Below, piece after piece: positions 23,155 through 34,935 of a stretch of DNA of 64,000 nt. Origin of the DNA: Stenocarpella maydis (taxonomy: Eukaryota; Ascomycota; Sordariomycetes; Diaporthales; Diaporthaceae). Where the stretch lies: positions 920,162 to 984,161 of the forward strand of contig NQMI01000004.1 of the NCBI GenBank assembly GCA_002270565.1. The letters run 5' to 3'. The notes beneath the pieces were generated by a model. The model did no database searches. It saw only the letters and a list, made by a program, of their open reading frames with translations, and had not been told where the DNA came from. Both the position numbers and the translations under genes were made by a program. Each line of letters opens with the position of its first letter. Within the stretch, counting starts at the first letter, position 1.

Positions 23155-26100
23155 ATGTCTCCGCAACTCAGGACCGTCGGCATCGTTGATCTTCTCGAGG
23201 CTGATCCACGACCGACCTTCATCGTCGATCTCAGCATTGCTGCCGGAGACTCGGAGCAGACCTCCTCCATCGCCTACTGCAATCCCGCCCTCTCGTCCTG
23301 CCCTGACCTGGTCGACCTTGTCCAGTCCTCCCGCAGCCAACACGCTGTCCTCTGGGAATGGATCTCCGCCTCCTTCCTCCCCCCGATCTTGACAAAGGCC
23401 CGCAGCTCCTCCTCCTCGGGCTCCCCCTCCTCGCCTTTCTATTATTCCAACGCCCAGTGGAGCAAATGCCTCGTCCAGGGCAGGTGGCTGGTCGTCGGGA
23501 CCAACGAGCAGCCCTCATCTGCAGACCGCCCTCGCAAGATCCGCCTCGACTCCCAAAAGGGAAGCTTTGGTGTCTCGGGCAGCGCCAACAAGGTTGCATC
23601 TTCCACCCTGCCCATTGCCATTCCGCACCATGACCGCCGATCAGACTCTTTTGGTGGCCCAGGAACGGCCTCTGAACATGAGCATTTGCCTGCTCAGAGG
23701 ATGTCTGTCGAGCCGGACTGGGTCTTGCCGGAGATCATGCACGACCAGGGGCCCTATCTCAAGACTCTCACGACAATCGACTGGGCCTCGACGCCTCTTG
23801 GACCTCTGAATACCTGGCCGGCCCTGCTTAAACAGACACTAAACCAGGTTCTCGCAGACTCCCGCCCGATTGCCTTGTACTGGGGGGACCACTTCACCAC
23901 GATATACAACGAGGCCTTTGGGGTCCTATGCGGTTCAAAGCACCCAGGCCTGTTGGGAAACCCACTGGAGGATGTCTGGCTCGAGGCTGGCCCCAAGCTG
24001 AAGGATATCATGCTCACGACCGCCGAGAATCGCCGCGGTATTGTCGAGAAGGAGTGGCGGTTTTTCATGGAGAGGACGGATGACGGCCCTGAGGAGACAT
24101 ATCTCAAGTGGTCGGTCGTTCCCATCATGGAAGAGGACAAGGTATCCGGCTTCTTGCATCCGGTGCTCGATGTCACCTCGGTGCGCCTGTGGGAGAGGCG
24201 GGTGAAGATGCTCATCGACCTCGGCGACTCGCTGGTAACGGCCAGAGGCGCAAAGTCTTACTGGACCAAGGCTGTCGAATTTCTCGGCGCCGTCGAACCC
24301 CGATACGATGTTCCGCTGGCGGTCCTGTACTCGGTTCAAGATGACCCGGAGGCACAGAGCGTAACACATTCACTCTACGGATTCCCGAAGATATGTCACC
24401 TCGAGGGCGCGCTGGGTGTGCCCGAAGGCCATAGCATCGCTCCGCCCACCATATCGCTTCGAAATACCGATCAAGGTCTTGCGTCTATTTTCCGAAGTGC
24501 CCTACAAGGCCACTACCCGCTGCTGCTTCAGACAAAGGATGGCACTTTACCCGAATCACTCATTCAGGGACTGGCATGGCGAGGGTTTGGTGACGCATGT
24601 CGAAGTGCCGTCGTCTGTCCCATCCGGCCCACCAGGGAGGAGAACGTCATGGGCCTGCTCCTGCTTGGCTTGAACCCAAGAAGGCCTTACGACAGTGACT
24701 ATCGGCAGTACATATCGCTCTTGAACCAGAAATTGACCACCACATTGGCTTCTACAGTTTTGTTGGAGGAAGAGACCCGAAGAGGCCGCAACATTGCGGA
24801 GGAAGCCGCCTATGAACAAGCCAGGCTGACGTCCACGCTACCTGACAGGACAAGTGATGCGACTGAATCACTACACAAGTTTGAAGCCGTCGCAGATTTC
24901 ATCCCGGTTGGCATGGCCTTCCAGAACGCCCAAGGCGTCTTGACCAAGACCAACGATGCTTGGCATCGAATCACCGGTAACCCTCATCGGGAGACCGGCC
25001 CGTCGATGGCCCTGAGAGATATCCTCTCTTATATTGTGGAGGAAGATCGCCCTGGCGTCGTGCAGGCTTACGAGCGGTTACGCACGGAAGATAGCATCAC
25101 CTTCGAATGCCGCCTGATTCGGCGCAACACTGTCAATAGCCCACCGCCGCTGGTGAGGGAGTCTGCAAGCTTCGAGAGGGCCGGCGTCGAACTTCGTGGC
25201 ATCGACGACCAAGCATCCGAACGCCACATTCTCGCAGCTGCTCGTGCCGAACGTGCCGCAGACGGTAGCATTCTCCAGGTGTTGACTTGCCTGACAGACG
25301 TCACACTGCACAAGCAGACCGCCGAGGAAGCGATACGAAGGGCGCAGCAGGCCGAAAATCTGAAGCGCATGGCGGAGCTGGCCACTGTCGGCATGTACGA
25401 GATGGACCTGGATGGCCAGCTCGTTGAGGCGAACAATGTCTTCTTCCAGATGTGCGGCCTCGATAAGAAAACCGATATGAAGGAGATCCATGTCAAACCA
25501 TGGGAGACGTGTATAGTGGAAGAGGATCTGCCTGCCTTACACGACGTCATGAACAAGGTCACCCAAGAGGGCACACCGCAGACGATCGAAGTCCGATTCA
25601 AGACACCCCTGACAGTCAGGGACAGCGAGGGTACCGAGATCGTCGTCCCGAGATGGGCCTATGGCACTTTCCTGCCGGTCAGAGGGTCAGACGGTGCCAT
25701 CCAGTCGTACTGCGGGTGCGTGAGCGACGTGTCCCTCCAGAAGTGGCAACTCGAGCGGGAGAGACTGCGCAAGGAGGAAGCGCTAGAGTCGAAACGTCAG
25801 CAGGAGAACTTCATCGACATGACCTCCCACGAGATGCGCAACCCACTGAGTGCCATCATCCACTGTGCCGATGCGGTTATTGCGTCGCTTGGGAAAGCGC
25901 TGGACCTGCAGCAGAGGAGGGTAGGGCTCGGCAAGCAGAATACGCCGACTGCGAACGGAAGCGTGAGCGGCGGAGGCATGCGCAGGGAGGACGAGCTGCT
26001 CATGGAGAGCAGCGTCGAGAATGCGGAGACGATCATCGCGTGGTAAGTCAATACCCCCGCCCTACAACATTATCTTCTCAAGCCGGGCTTCGCCTCCGTC

Positions 26101-28082
26101 AATATTAGAGCAGGCCATCTCCTTCCTTCTTCTGGGAGGATGGGCCTTCTACGGCGATCCTTGATGTCATGAGCTCGCCATGGAGCCGGCATCCCTTACC
26201 TGGCATGTGCCTTCCAACGAAAGCCCACAGAAGAACAAGTCGAGTGGGGTGTGCTAACCAGAATCTTGCAAATAAAGTGCGCAACATCAAAAGAGGATTG
26301 TGGATGACATTGTAAGTAGCCTTTCGGGGTTCTCCCTTTGGTGGCCTTTTTTCCTTTTTTCTTTCTTTTTTTTTAAAAAAAAAAACAAAGAAAAGAAAAA
26401 AGCTCACACAAAGAATGCAGTTGACGATGTCGAAACTCGACTCTAAACTGCTGGCTGTGACACCGATTACCGTCGACCCGCTCCAGATTGCGAAGGAGTC
26501 GCTCAAGATGTTCGAAGTCGAGGCTCGCAGGGTCGACATCGACTTGAGAATGCGAGTAGACAAATCCTATGAAGACTTGGGCCTCGAATTTCTCGACTTG
26601 GACCCATCACGGCTCAAGCAGGTTCTCATCAATCTCTTAACGAACGCCCTAAAAGTGAGAACAATCCGCCCCTTGGCCTCTGTGCTTGAGCTTCTCTGCG
26701 TCGCCGCCCTGTAACGTTTGCTGATCATCCTGGCTGCAGTTTACGAAGTCTGGGAACTACAGACACGTGACGCTCTCCGTGAGTGCTTCGGTCGAAAGGC
26801 CTACAGATTCCACGTGCTCAGTGCAGTTTATTCCCCGGTCCCAAGGACATGAGTACCAGCAGCCTCCCAATCCGAGCGGGTGAGTAGCATTCTACAGTTT
26901 CCCGATCTCTGTGCCTGGAAATGTTCCGGAATATATCACCTTGGGACCCGTGGCAGATTGCTAACGTGTACCAGGAGCGACCCGGTATTTGTTACGTTTG
27001 AAGTCAAAGACACTGGTCAAGGCCTAACAGAGGAAGAAATGAAGAGCCTGTTCCAGCGATTCAAACAAGCGTCAGCCAGGACCCACGTCAAGTATGGAGG
27101 CTCAGGCTTGGGACTCTTCATCAGCAGAAGGCTGTGCGAGATGCACAACGGACAAATTGGCGTGGCTTCCATTCCTGGGGTTGGGTCGACTTTTGCATTT
27201 TATGTCGAATCCCGTCTGCCCAGCGAGGCATCCCTAGAAGAAGCCCGGGCGACTGCGCGGACAGCCTTGAAAGCCACCAGCTTGCCCATCACGAAGAGGG
27301 CCGAGTCTCTACAAATAGGAACGGCAGAAGTACCTCTGAAATGTACGCCGATCAAGGCGACGGATTTAGCCGCGAATGACTCTGACTCCCTGGGCACAGA
27401 GATGAGCGCGGAGTCTCCCAAAATCGAGGGCATTTTGGTCGTGGAGGACAATTTGATTAACCAGCAAATCACACGCCGAGGCCTCGCTGACCATGGCTTC
27501 ACAGTCGACGTGGCTAACCATGGTATCGAGGCCCTTGAAAAGCTGCGTGCCTCTGACCGATGGCTTGGGGATGGCCCCGTCTCCAATGGGGATGCCACAA
27601 CCGATCAATCAACAACCATGCTCACAACACCCACAACTCCGAAGAGGTCCCACGTCCTAGGTCACAAAGCAACAGCCAACCCCGCGATCACAGCCGATAT
27701 AACTCCCACGACCACACCAAACAAGTTCCCGCTGTCTCTGATCCTCATGGACATGGAGATGCCCGTCCAAGATGGCCTCACCTGCACGCGACAAATTCGA
27801 GAACTAGAACGCCAGGGTCGGATTCTCGGAGGGAGCATCCCCATCATCGCAGTCAGTGCCAACGCCAGGCTTGAGCAGATCCTCGAGGCCAAGGCAGCAG
27901 GTTGTGACGACGTCATGATCAAGCCGTACCGTATGCCGGAACTGATCGAAAAGATGAAGATTGTGGCCATGCAGGCCGACCAGAAGACCCGGATCCCGAC
28001 AGTCGACATGGCTGAAGCTGCGGTTGAGGAGGTGGCGCCCCCCGATGCGGGCGGCCCCGGGCCGCCGGAAGCTGCTCCATGA
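23155..28082 (+). CDS. Hybrid sensor histidine kinase with several PAS-like domains and C-terminal receiver
   Basis: Two-component phosphorelay sensor of 1467 residues without an evident membrane helix. Exons: 23155-26042, 26278-26311, 26421-26654, 26740-26879, 26975-28082. A PAS-like fold lies at about 188-350 (STPLGPLNTWPALL, then LYWGDHFTTIYNEAF). A GAF-like region follows at about 355-555, then PAS domains at about 575-715 and 734-870. The phosphoacceptor His892 is in FIDMTSHEMRNPLSAIIH. The ATPase domain shows the N box (LINLLTNALKFT, about 1043-1054), G1 (DTGQGL, 1111-1116), F box (LFQRFKQA) and G2 (GGSGLGL, 1140-1146). The receiver domain has acidic VVEDN, phospho-acceptor Asp1358 (LILMDMEMP) and Lys1414 (MIKPYR). 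All catalytic residues are present, so it should autophosphorylate and pass phosphate to an HPt protein. The 34-nt second exon and the insertions in the dimerisation and receiver domains are notable. The ATG at 23155 is the first in frame near the conserved part. Confidence 0.93.
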
Positions 28083-29914
28083 CTAGAGAAGCGTGAACAA
28101 GAGAAGAAGAGAGTGGATGCTACTGAAAGGCCGCGGCATAGACAACGAAAGGAACCGGATTGTTGTGTCTTGCTATAGATCTAGACGCATAGATTGGTTG
28201 GAGGCGGAGCATCGCAGGTTGAGACGAAGGGTTTGCATTGCAAGATTGTTTGCTTCCTGTTCTACCGCTGCTGGTGCTGCTAGTACCGTGGTGCAAGGGA
28301 GCCACGGCATACACACAGCCATGGCTATTCACCTGACAGCAGGGCAAGAAGACGAGCCAGACTGAGGTTTTTATGTTTGTCACCATTGCATTGACGATTG
28401 AAAAAGCATGGGCATGGGAGTGGATTTGTTGATGTGGCATTTTTGAGTTCTTGACAAACCTAGACTTTTATATGAGATTATAGCAATGATACCCCCCTTT
28501 TGGCCTCTATGTCTCTTTCCCGGGCACGTGTGTGAGATACCCGTACCTAATGCTATGGTGTGTAGAGGGCCTCTCTGTACGGTTTCACTTTGGGCGGGGT
28601 TGGATTATGCCTTGCGGATCCAGGCAGCAAAACTCTGCCACCCGGGCCCTCGCGTTACTAGTTTCCCGAGTATCTTTCAAGGTCGCCATCAATATCTTCG
28701 AGACATCGGAATCCAATCTGTTGCCATGGGGTTGAATGTCCAGAAGATATGTGCCTAGGACGACATCCGATGTTAGCTATTTAACAACCCTATCAAGGTA
28801 GGCTGCCATCAGATGGTCTCTTCCACACAGTTCGGCACAGGGCAACCTCTCGGGGGACAACACCTGGTCAGAACAACAACACCATTATAGGACAACCGCC
28901 CTAAGCCCTCCGTAGAATTGTCTCTTATCCCGACCCTCGCGCGGGACGTCCATCCTCTTGTGGGATGTGGTACACCGTCCTACGTGGTACCACCCTCCCA
29001 TGTAGCACCCAACTGTGGGATATCCACATGCAGGTGCTTTCCTGTGAGAGCACACGCCAAACGCATTCGCTGTCATCCCGCTGGAATCTACAGCGGTCTC
29101 TCTCGCCCGGCTGCGACTCATCCAACTCGAGATTGCCAGGATCAGTCGCAAGCACCCGCCAGCCCCGTGAGTCCATGGACCTCTTGTTCCTGATCGTTTA
29201 GCTGCAAGGCCGGGCACTCCTCTCTCCCTGTCTCTCTCTCCCTGTGTGTGAATCACATCTGAGTACCAGCTCCCAAATGTCTTAGTTAGAGGGTATCCCT
29301 GATGCACAACAGGGAATGTGGGAAGACGCTCTAAACTACTTTGGAATGAATTCAGCGCCTTTGATTGTCTACTTGCCTACCAATTGGGTGTTTCTCGATC
29401 TCACTAGAGGCCGGCATCTGACGTGGCCCTGGTGCGGACCAATATATTGCTGCCACAGAAAACAAAAATAATCCACGGAATAGATGGCGGAGGGGCAAAT
29501 ACATGCCATCATTCCCGTTGCCTGCAGTCTCATCCACCTTCTCTTTTTCATCAGTGCCAGTCGCCGCCTGCTTTAAACTTCCGGCTGTCTCCCCCGCCCG
29601 GCCTCCCTGATGGTTCCAAAGCCAAAGTGATGAGCATTGTTATTTGCCCTGTGATTTGGGGCTTATTTAAGCCCCTACCCCCATCCTGCACCGCTAGTTC
29701 TGTTTTCCACCTCATTCCGAGGGTCCCGGTGAGGCACGGAAGGGGTCTACAGACTCGCGGCCAATGGGCCGGAAGCCACGCATGGCACCAAGGATTGCGT
29801 CGACCATTTGCAGGTCCTTTTCCGTGACCATGGCCCGTTTCCGGTGAGCAGCACAGAGTTTGGTAGCTAATGGAATTTGTCAGAATAGCTGGGGTAAAGC
29901 ACAATGCACATAGG
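28083..29914. other. Intergenic, no supported gene
   Basis: Nothing recognisable on either strand. Several 80-140-codon frames overlap in different phases, as expected by chance. A CT-rich run lies at about 29215-29245. Confidence 0.55.
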
Positions 29915-30351
29915 TTAGGACCAAATCTTAACCTCCATACGCTTGGTCATGTACGTCTCCTTCGCCTCTTGCGAAGCATCGGGCCCAGCTTTCTGAGCCT
30001 CTTTGGTGCTCGATGAGAGGCCCCCCATCGTTTCGCAAGGAAGCTGGCCAAATGGGGCCTTTCTGGTCGATGCTTTCTTCCTCGCAACCTTGCCGCCGGT
30101 AGAGTTGTTTGCGCTGGCCGGGTTGTTCCTTGCGGCTTTCTTTGAGTCCGAAGCTGGGTCTGGGGCCGTCTCTGCCATCTTGATCACTGCGCTTAAAATC
30201 AGAGTATTGATATGGATATGAATAAGGAGGAAATCATACCATCTGGCTTTACTGCGGCTTCTTCTTGAATCAGCGGGACAGCTGTCAGGCGGCAGCCAGT
30301 GTCGATGTGTTCAAGTAGCTGCTTTCCAGTGTCGGTTTTGTGTTTATTCAT
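29915..30351 (-). CDS. Hypothetical small Ala/Lys/Ser-rich protein
   Basis: A possible two-exon gene encoding 127 residues. Exon 1 is 30351-30240 from the ATG of MNKHKTDTGKQLLEH, and exon 2 is 30186-29915. The 53 bp intron has GTATGA and CGCAG ends and keeps frame (KPD-VIKMAETAPD). The N-terminal 40 residues look ordered (LLEHIDTGCRLTAVPLIQEE). The rest is rich in Ala, Lys, Ser and Asn with basic clusters (KVARKKASTRKAPF) and is probably disordered. I recognise no family. Support rests on the splice signals and a protein-like composition only, so this could be spurious. Confidence 0.35.
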
Positions 30352-32313
30352 GAACTGAATCGGAGAATTTGACCCATAATTTGAAAAGGTACAACTGGTG
30401 GTAAGCGCTCGGGTATGTGCGGCTGTGTGATTGGTTTTTGGTGGTTGGCGTTGTAAGTGTTGTCGCCGTCCTCCCTCGTTACGATCATAAGCCAAGGACC
30501 ACTGCGGTTTGCTTTTCCTTGCAGTGGACCTGAACTCTCAACCGATTAAGTATTTTTTTTTTTTTTTCGTTTTGCTTCCAGGACGTGACGCAAACAGGAA
30601 GTTCGATCGCAGTCCTCAGGTCCCCAGGGGGGGTTCTCCAGAGAACAGTCAGTCAAGCTCGTGCACCCAAAATTCGTCAGATAGCTGGCAAATCATGTTG
30701 TCGCGAGGCCACATGAGCTGACTATCAACATTGAGATTTTAGGCAAACAATCGCCACCCCCTGCAAAAAAGACGCCTCTCTTGGAAACAAGCGATGCGAC
30801 CAAAACCTCGCGGCTGTGAGCTACAGGGACAATGGATGCACCCACACCCCTGAGCGTGGTTTGTGGCCTCAGTACCTAGGCAGTGGCTTCCTGGATTCGA
30901 CACCGGCTTGCTCAGAACTTCGAACGTGCAGGTGTTCCTTATGTGAGCACTGACATGGACGGTCAAGTTGTGCCTCGAAGGTCCGTATCTTAGTCTTACG
31001 TGATATCCAAGTCTTACATGACAAGAAAACCGATTGACGCTCTTGCCCAGCTTTATAAAGAGCCTAGAATATATGGTGGCTTATCTCAAATCTCAATTCG
31101 CCGACCGAGAAAATTTAGACTCTCAAGGAAGCACTACCACGCCGAGTTGCTTTTGCTGTAAACGAGCTCTTACGCACCCTGTCCCTCCTAACAGCCCACC
31201 AGCCTTAGGTGCACTTCCCGAACAATGATGCCGGGCCAGACAGCGCGCCCATCTTGTTGGGACTGCAGGGCCCGATGGTTCAGGGCGGTGGTTCTTTTGA
31301 CCGAATAGCAAGCAGGATACCTGGCGACGAACCTGTTGATGAGGAGTAGATTTTGAGTACTTCTTCGTGGAGGATTTTAATCCGGATAGGGAGCGCTTCC
31401 CTTGCATTATCTTAGGTCGAGTCGCCATGTACAAAAAGTTGCAGTGGCGCTGGTGGTCACCAGCGCATGTGTCAAGCCTGTGGCAACACCCTCAAGAAAC
31501 ATCACCTTTGCTCGGCTACAAGGAGCTTCTCACACTTCTACGTCTCCGTTCTAACTTACTGGCTTTCTGAATTTCTGGGCCCAGTTCCAGATAACCAAGG
31601 AACACATAACCTTCCTATTTTGTTACTGTACAACACATCGGGAGGAGATTTCCTGCAGGAAGAGATTTAACAAAAACGTCAACGATGACAGTCATCCTTC
31701 TTATCTATGCACACAAAACTGTGACGATCTCGTTCGAGTGCCCGATATGGCAGAACATGAATCGGCGGATACTACTAGTATGTCTCAGCTCTGCGTGCTA
31801 TCACTTTCCCCCTTCAGCGTCAGGAGTGGCATTATCCGCGCTTATACTGTGATAAATCCTAATATAACCACCCAGTGATTGCCTGAGATCGCAAATGCAT
31901 CTACCAGGATCATTCAGTGGGCGTTGGCTGGAAGTTGAAGATTAATACCATAATACATTCGTTGAAATCACCGAATGGGCGGCAGCTGAACCAATATCAC
32001 CCACTCAGTCTCATTCAGCGGTCTTGAGCTGTCTTTAGTGATGTTATCAATCGCTACAGGGCTTGGTTCCAACGGTGCCATGTTCGGTGTAGCGAAGGAT
32101 CCAAGAAGTGACTGTTGGCGCTGGGCTGAACACTTGCATATTACTTAAGTAGCCCGCATGTGATGGTATTAAGTCTGTCCTTCCCGGCTTACTTCCCAAG
32201 CACTGGCATGAGCTCGAATACGCCACATCACGTTGCGGCAGAACCACGAACACGTTGAATTTTGGCGCTCACCCTGGCAATTTCACACGTGGGATTTATT
32301 ATCCATCGCTGCC
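30352..32313. other. Intergenic, no supported gene
   Basis: No recognisable coding frame. A T-run is at 30550-30566. The part from about 31680 to 32230 is richer in A/T than the flanks and may contain an old, decayed repeat, but I see no inverted ends or protein motif. Confidence 0.5.
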
Positions 32314-32742
32314 ATGAGTAGTGTTAGTAACACGGCGTCGGGCTCCGCGGTCAAGCGCTATGCCTGTGATCGATGCCCCGGTCTCAAGCTTCGCTGCCCA
32401 AGAGAGCTGCCCACCGACGAGTCCTGCGCTCGATGCGTGCGAGCATCATCGTAACCACTTGAACCTCTTCCCTCGTCACGGAAGTCCCACGCCGGGGATG
32501 GCAGACTCAACCGCTTGGCCACAGGCGTCGACGAGTTCTCGGGCCTTTTTGGCTCTGGCTTTGGCACTGCGCAGTCAGATCCGGCTGATGATGCCGATTC
32601 AATCCCGTCCGTGTCAGGCTGGATGCGGTTTGATGTTGCTGAGCTCTCCGGGCTGCAGATTCCCGGGAACGGCCAAGGAGCCAGACATTACGCAACCACA
32701 GGCTGCTGCCTTGCGCTCTTACATCGTCGGGGCAGGGCCTAA
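32314..32742 (+). pseudogene. Zn2Cys6 transcription factor remnant (N-terminal part only)
   Basis: From the ATG at 32314 the frame shows the start of a fungal zinc-cluster DNA-binding domain. KRYACDRC carries Cys1 and Cys2, PGLKLRC carries Cys3, and PRELPTDESCARC carries Cys4 and Cys5. The frame then stops at a TAA (32452-32454) just after CVRASS, before the sixth Cys. The same frame reopens downstream (GVDEFSGLFGSGFG..., ending at 32742) with Ser/Gly/Asp-rich sequence of the kind found after such domains. A 54 bp intron (32451-32504, GTAACC to GGCAG) would keep frame but would still leave no sixth Cys. No fungal-specific TF middle-homology region follows. I read it as a truncated, probably non-functional gene. 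Confidence 0.55.
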
Positions 32743-33651
32743 ATCAACGTGGCTGTGACACTGGACCTGGCACCTGCTTGCACCCGCGTGGGTGTACTTC
32801 CCTGGGACGGCCTGGGTCGGGACGAGAAGAAGAATAAGAACGAGAAGGATAAGGACCGGGGAGAGAAAAAAAGAAAAGAAAGATTAAAGGCAAGAATAAT
32901 AACGTCGAAAGGAAGAATAGACACGAGGACAATGAGGATATAATTCATATCTTCCTGGCCAGGAAATTGAGTCATTTCATGTGCGTGCGTAATGACTTGT
33001 CTCCGGACTCGAAGCTCTCGATGAGGTGTAAAGTTGCTGGACAGATATATCACTTGGGCGGCCATGTAGAGCTAATCTCAAGATGGAATATTCAAATTTC
33101 ATGAGGGGCTCGCTGTATCATAATAGTGTCATAGATTATCCGCGTGTTGAAAGTGGTGGACAGATTTCAGCCCTAACGTCTAACGGCACATCACGACAGA
33201 TTGAACAAATGGGCACGAGAGCGCCAATGGGACACGAAGAAGTTTGCAAGCACAATGTTGTGCGCAAGCCCGCAAGGGCCATCAGGTGGTTTTCATTAGA
33301 TGCTATATCCAGTGCGCTCACATACAATATGTGTATGTTGGTATCAGCGCAGCATGGTTATGTATGTGAAGAATCGAAAGGTATGATGTGACGGTTGTTG
33401 TACAGGGTAGTTGTTGGTATATCAATAGCGCGCGGCAACCACGACTCCAAGCACGTGGCTTCTCTTCTCCTCCAGTGAGAATTAAAACAGAGAAAAAGAA
33501 AAAAGGGATTGCAAAATGATTTTCTTCCTGACTCCTGATGCTGCATCGTAAAACACGCTTCTCATGTCTCGTGATGATCGGCTGCAGTCGTCGTCCCTGC
33601 GGCGTGCGTTGCTAAATGCGTTTTTGGCTGCTGATCGAGGGCTCCCAGTTG
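32743..33651. other. Intergenic, no supported gene
   Basis: A/T-rich non-coding sequence with GA-rich stretches near 32825-32880. It is the 3' flank of the EGF-like membrane protein gene. No gene is recognisable. Confidence 0.55.
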
Positions 33652-34874
33652 CTAAGACGTCCACCCGCGTTCCTGGAGCTCTCTTCCCGCCTCCTCTCCG
33701 AAGGCGCGCCTCACGGTTGCGGTGTTCCGCGCGCCGACAAGCCCCGTACCGGCATCGACACGGAAATTGACTAGATCGATCGAATTGCCGGCACCCAGTG
33801 TGACGTTGCTCGCGCTGGTAATGGACGTCGATGATGATGATGAGAGAAATGACTGGAGCGCAGTCTGAGCAGCTGAGGCATCTGTTACTGAGTCCTGCTG
33901 GAGGACAAACAGGATTCCGACGCGCGCAAAATCCAGGACCTCATCTGTGACTGAGAACGTCGAGCTTGGCGGGGTGGCAGACGGCGGTGGTGGAGAAGGT
34001 GTTACCAAAGAAGGGGTTGACGAAGTTGACGAGGATGACGAGGACGTCGTGGGAGCTGGAGGGCTTGGGGTGAGTGACGGCGGAGGCCAGCTGCTGGTGT
34101 AAGTTCTCGTGATCGTGATTGTCGTGGTCGGCTGATTGGTTTGGGTAGCCGCAGGTGACGTGCCAGGCGTGTCGGAAATTTGGATCGTCAATGTCGTCGT
34201 GGTAGACTGGCCTGCCATGACGGTTATCGTCGCAACCCTAGCCTCTTGCAAGGCGATGGCATTGGCGACGCCGAAGCTTCCACCACCGGTCACGTCCTGC
34301 ACGGCCTCGGCGGAAGCGCTGAGCGCTGAGCTCTGGCCATTCAAGGTTACAAGAGCATTCTCGGCCGAACAACTGAGATTGCCGGCGTTGAGCTTCGAAA
34401 GGATTGTAGTACCAGACAAGGGAACCGAAAAATTAGTTTGCGCCTGTGCGATGAGACGCGGGAGAGCGTCTCCCAACGTGACATTACTGATATTAGTATC
34501 ACCTGATATAGTGGCGGTCGTGCAGCCAATATTGTCTGCTACCGAGCAGTCGAAACCTGTGAAATTGTTGATGCAGATGCAGGAACAGAAGCCGTTGACG
34601 ACCACATTCGTACCACCATTCAGGCACGTGACTTGTCTCTGGCACTGCTGTTCTGCCTCGGCTTGGGTGTTGACGCTTTGCCTGCGGACGACGAAGAACT
34701 CTATGGGTATTATCACGGCCGCAGCAATGAGGAGTATGACGACCATGACGATGGTTATGAATCCCCATAGCGGTAGCCCGCAGCAGCGACGACCCTTCTT
34801 CCGGCCCGTCGAATCCGAATCTGACGACATACCATCTGGGGCACCTGGGCGAGTCGAATTGCTGTTTGTGTTCG

Positions 34875-34935
<61 letters not shown>

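Noticed and set aside
34876..34935. CRISPR-like array
   Set aside because: It is a simple trinucleotide repeat without spacers; the genome is eukaryotic.
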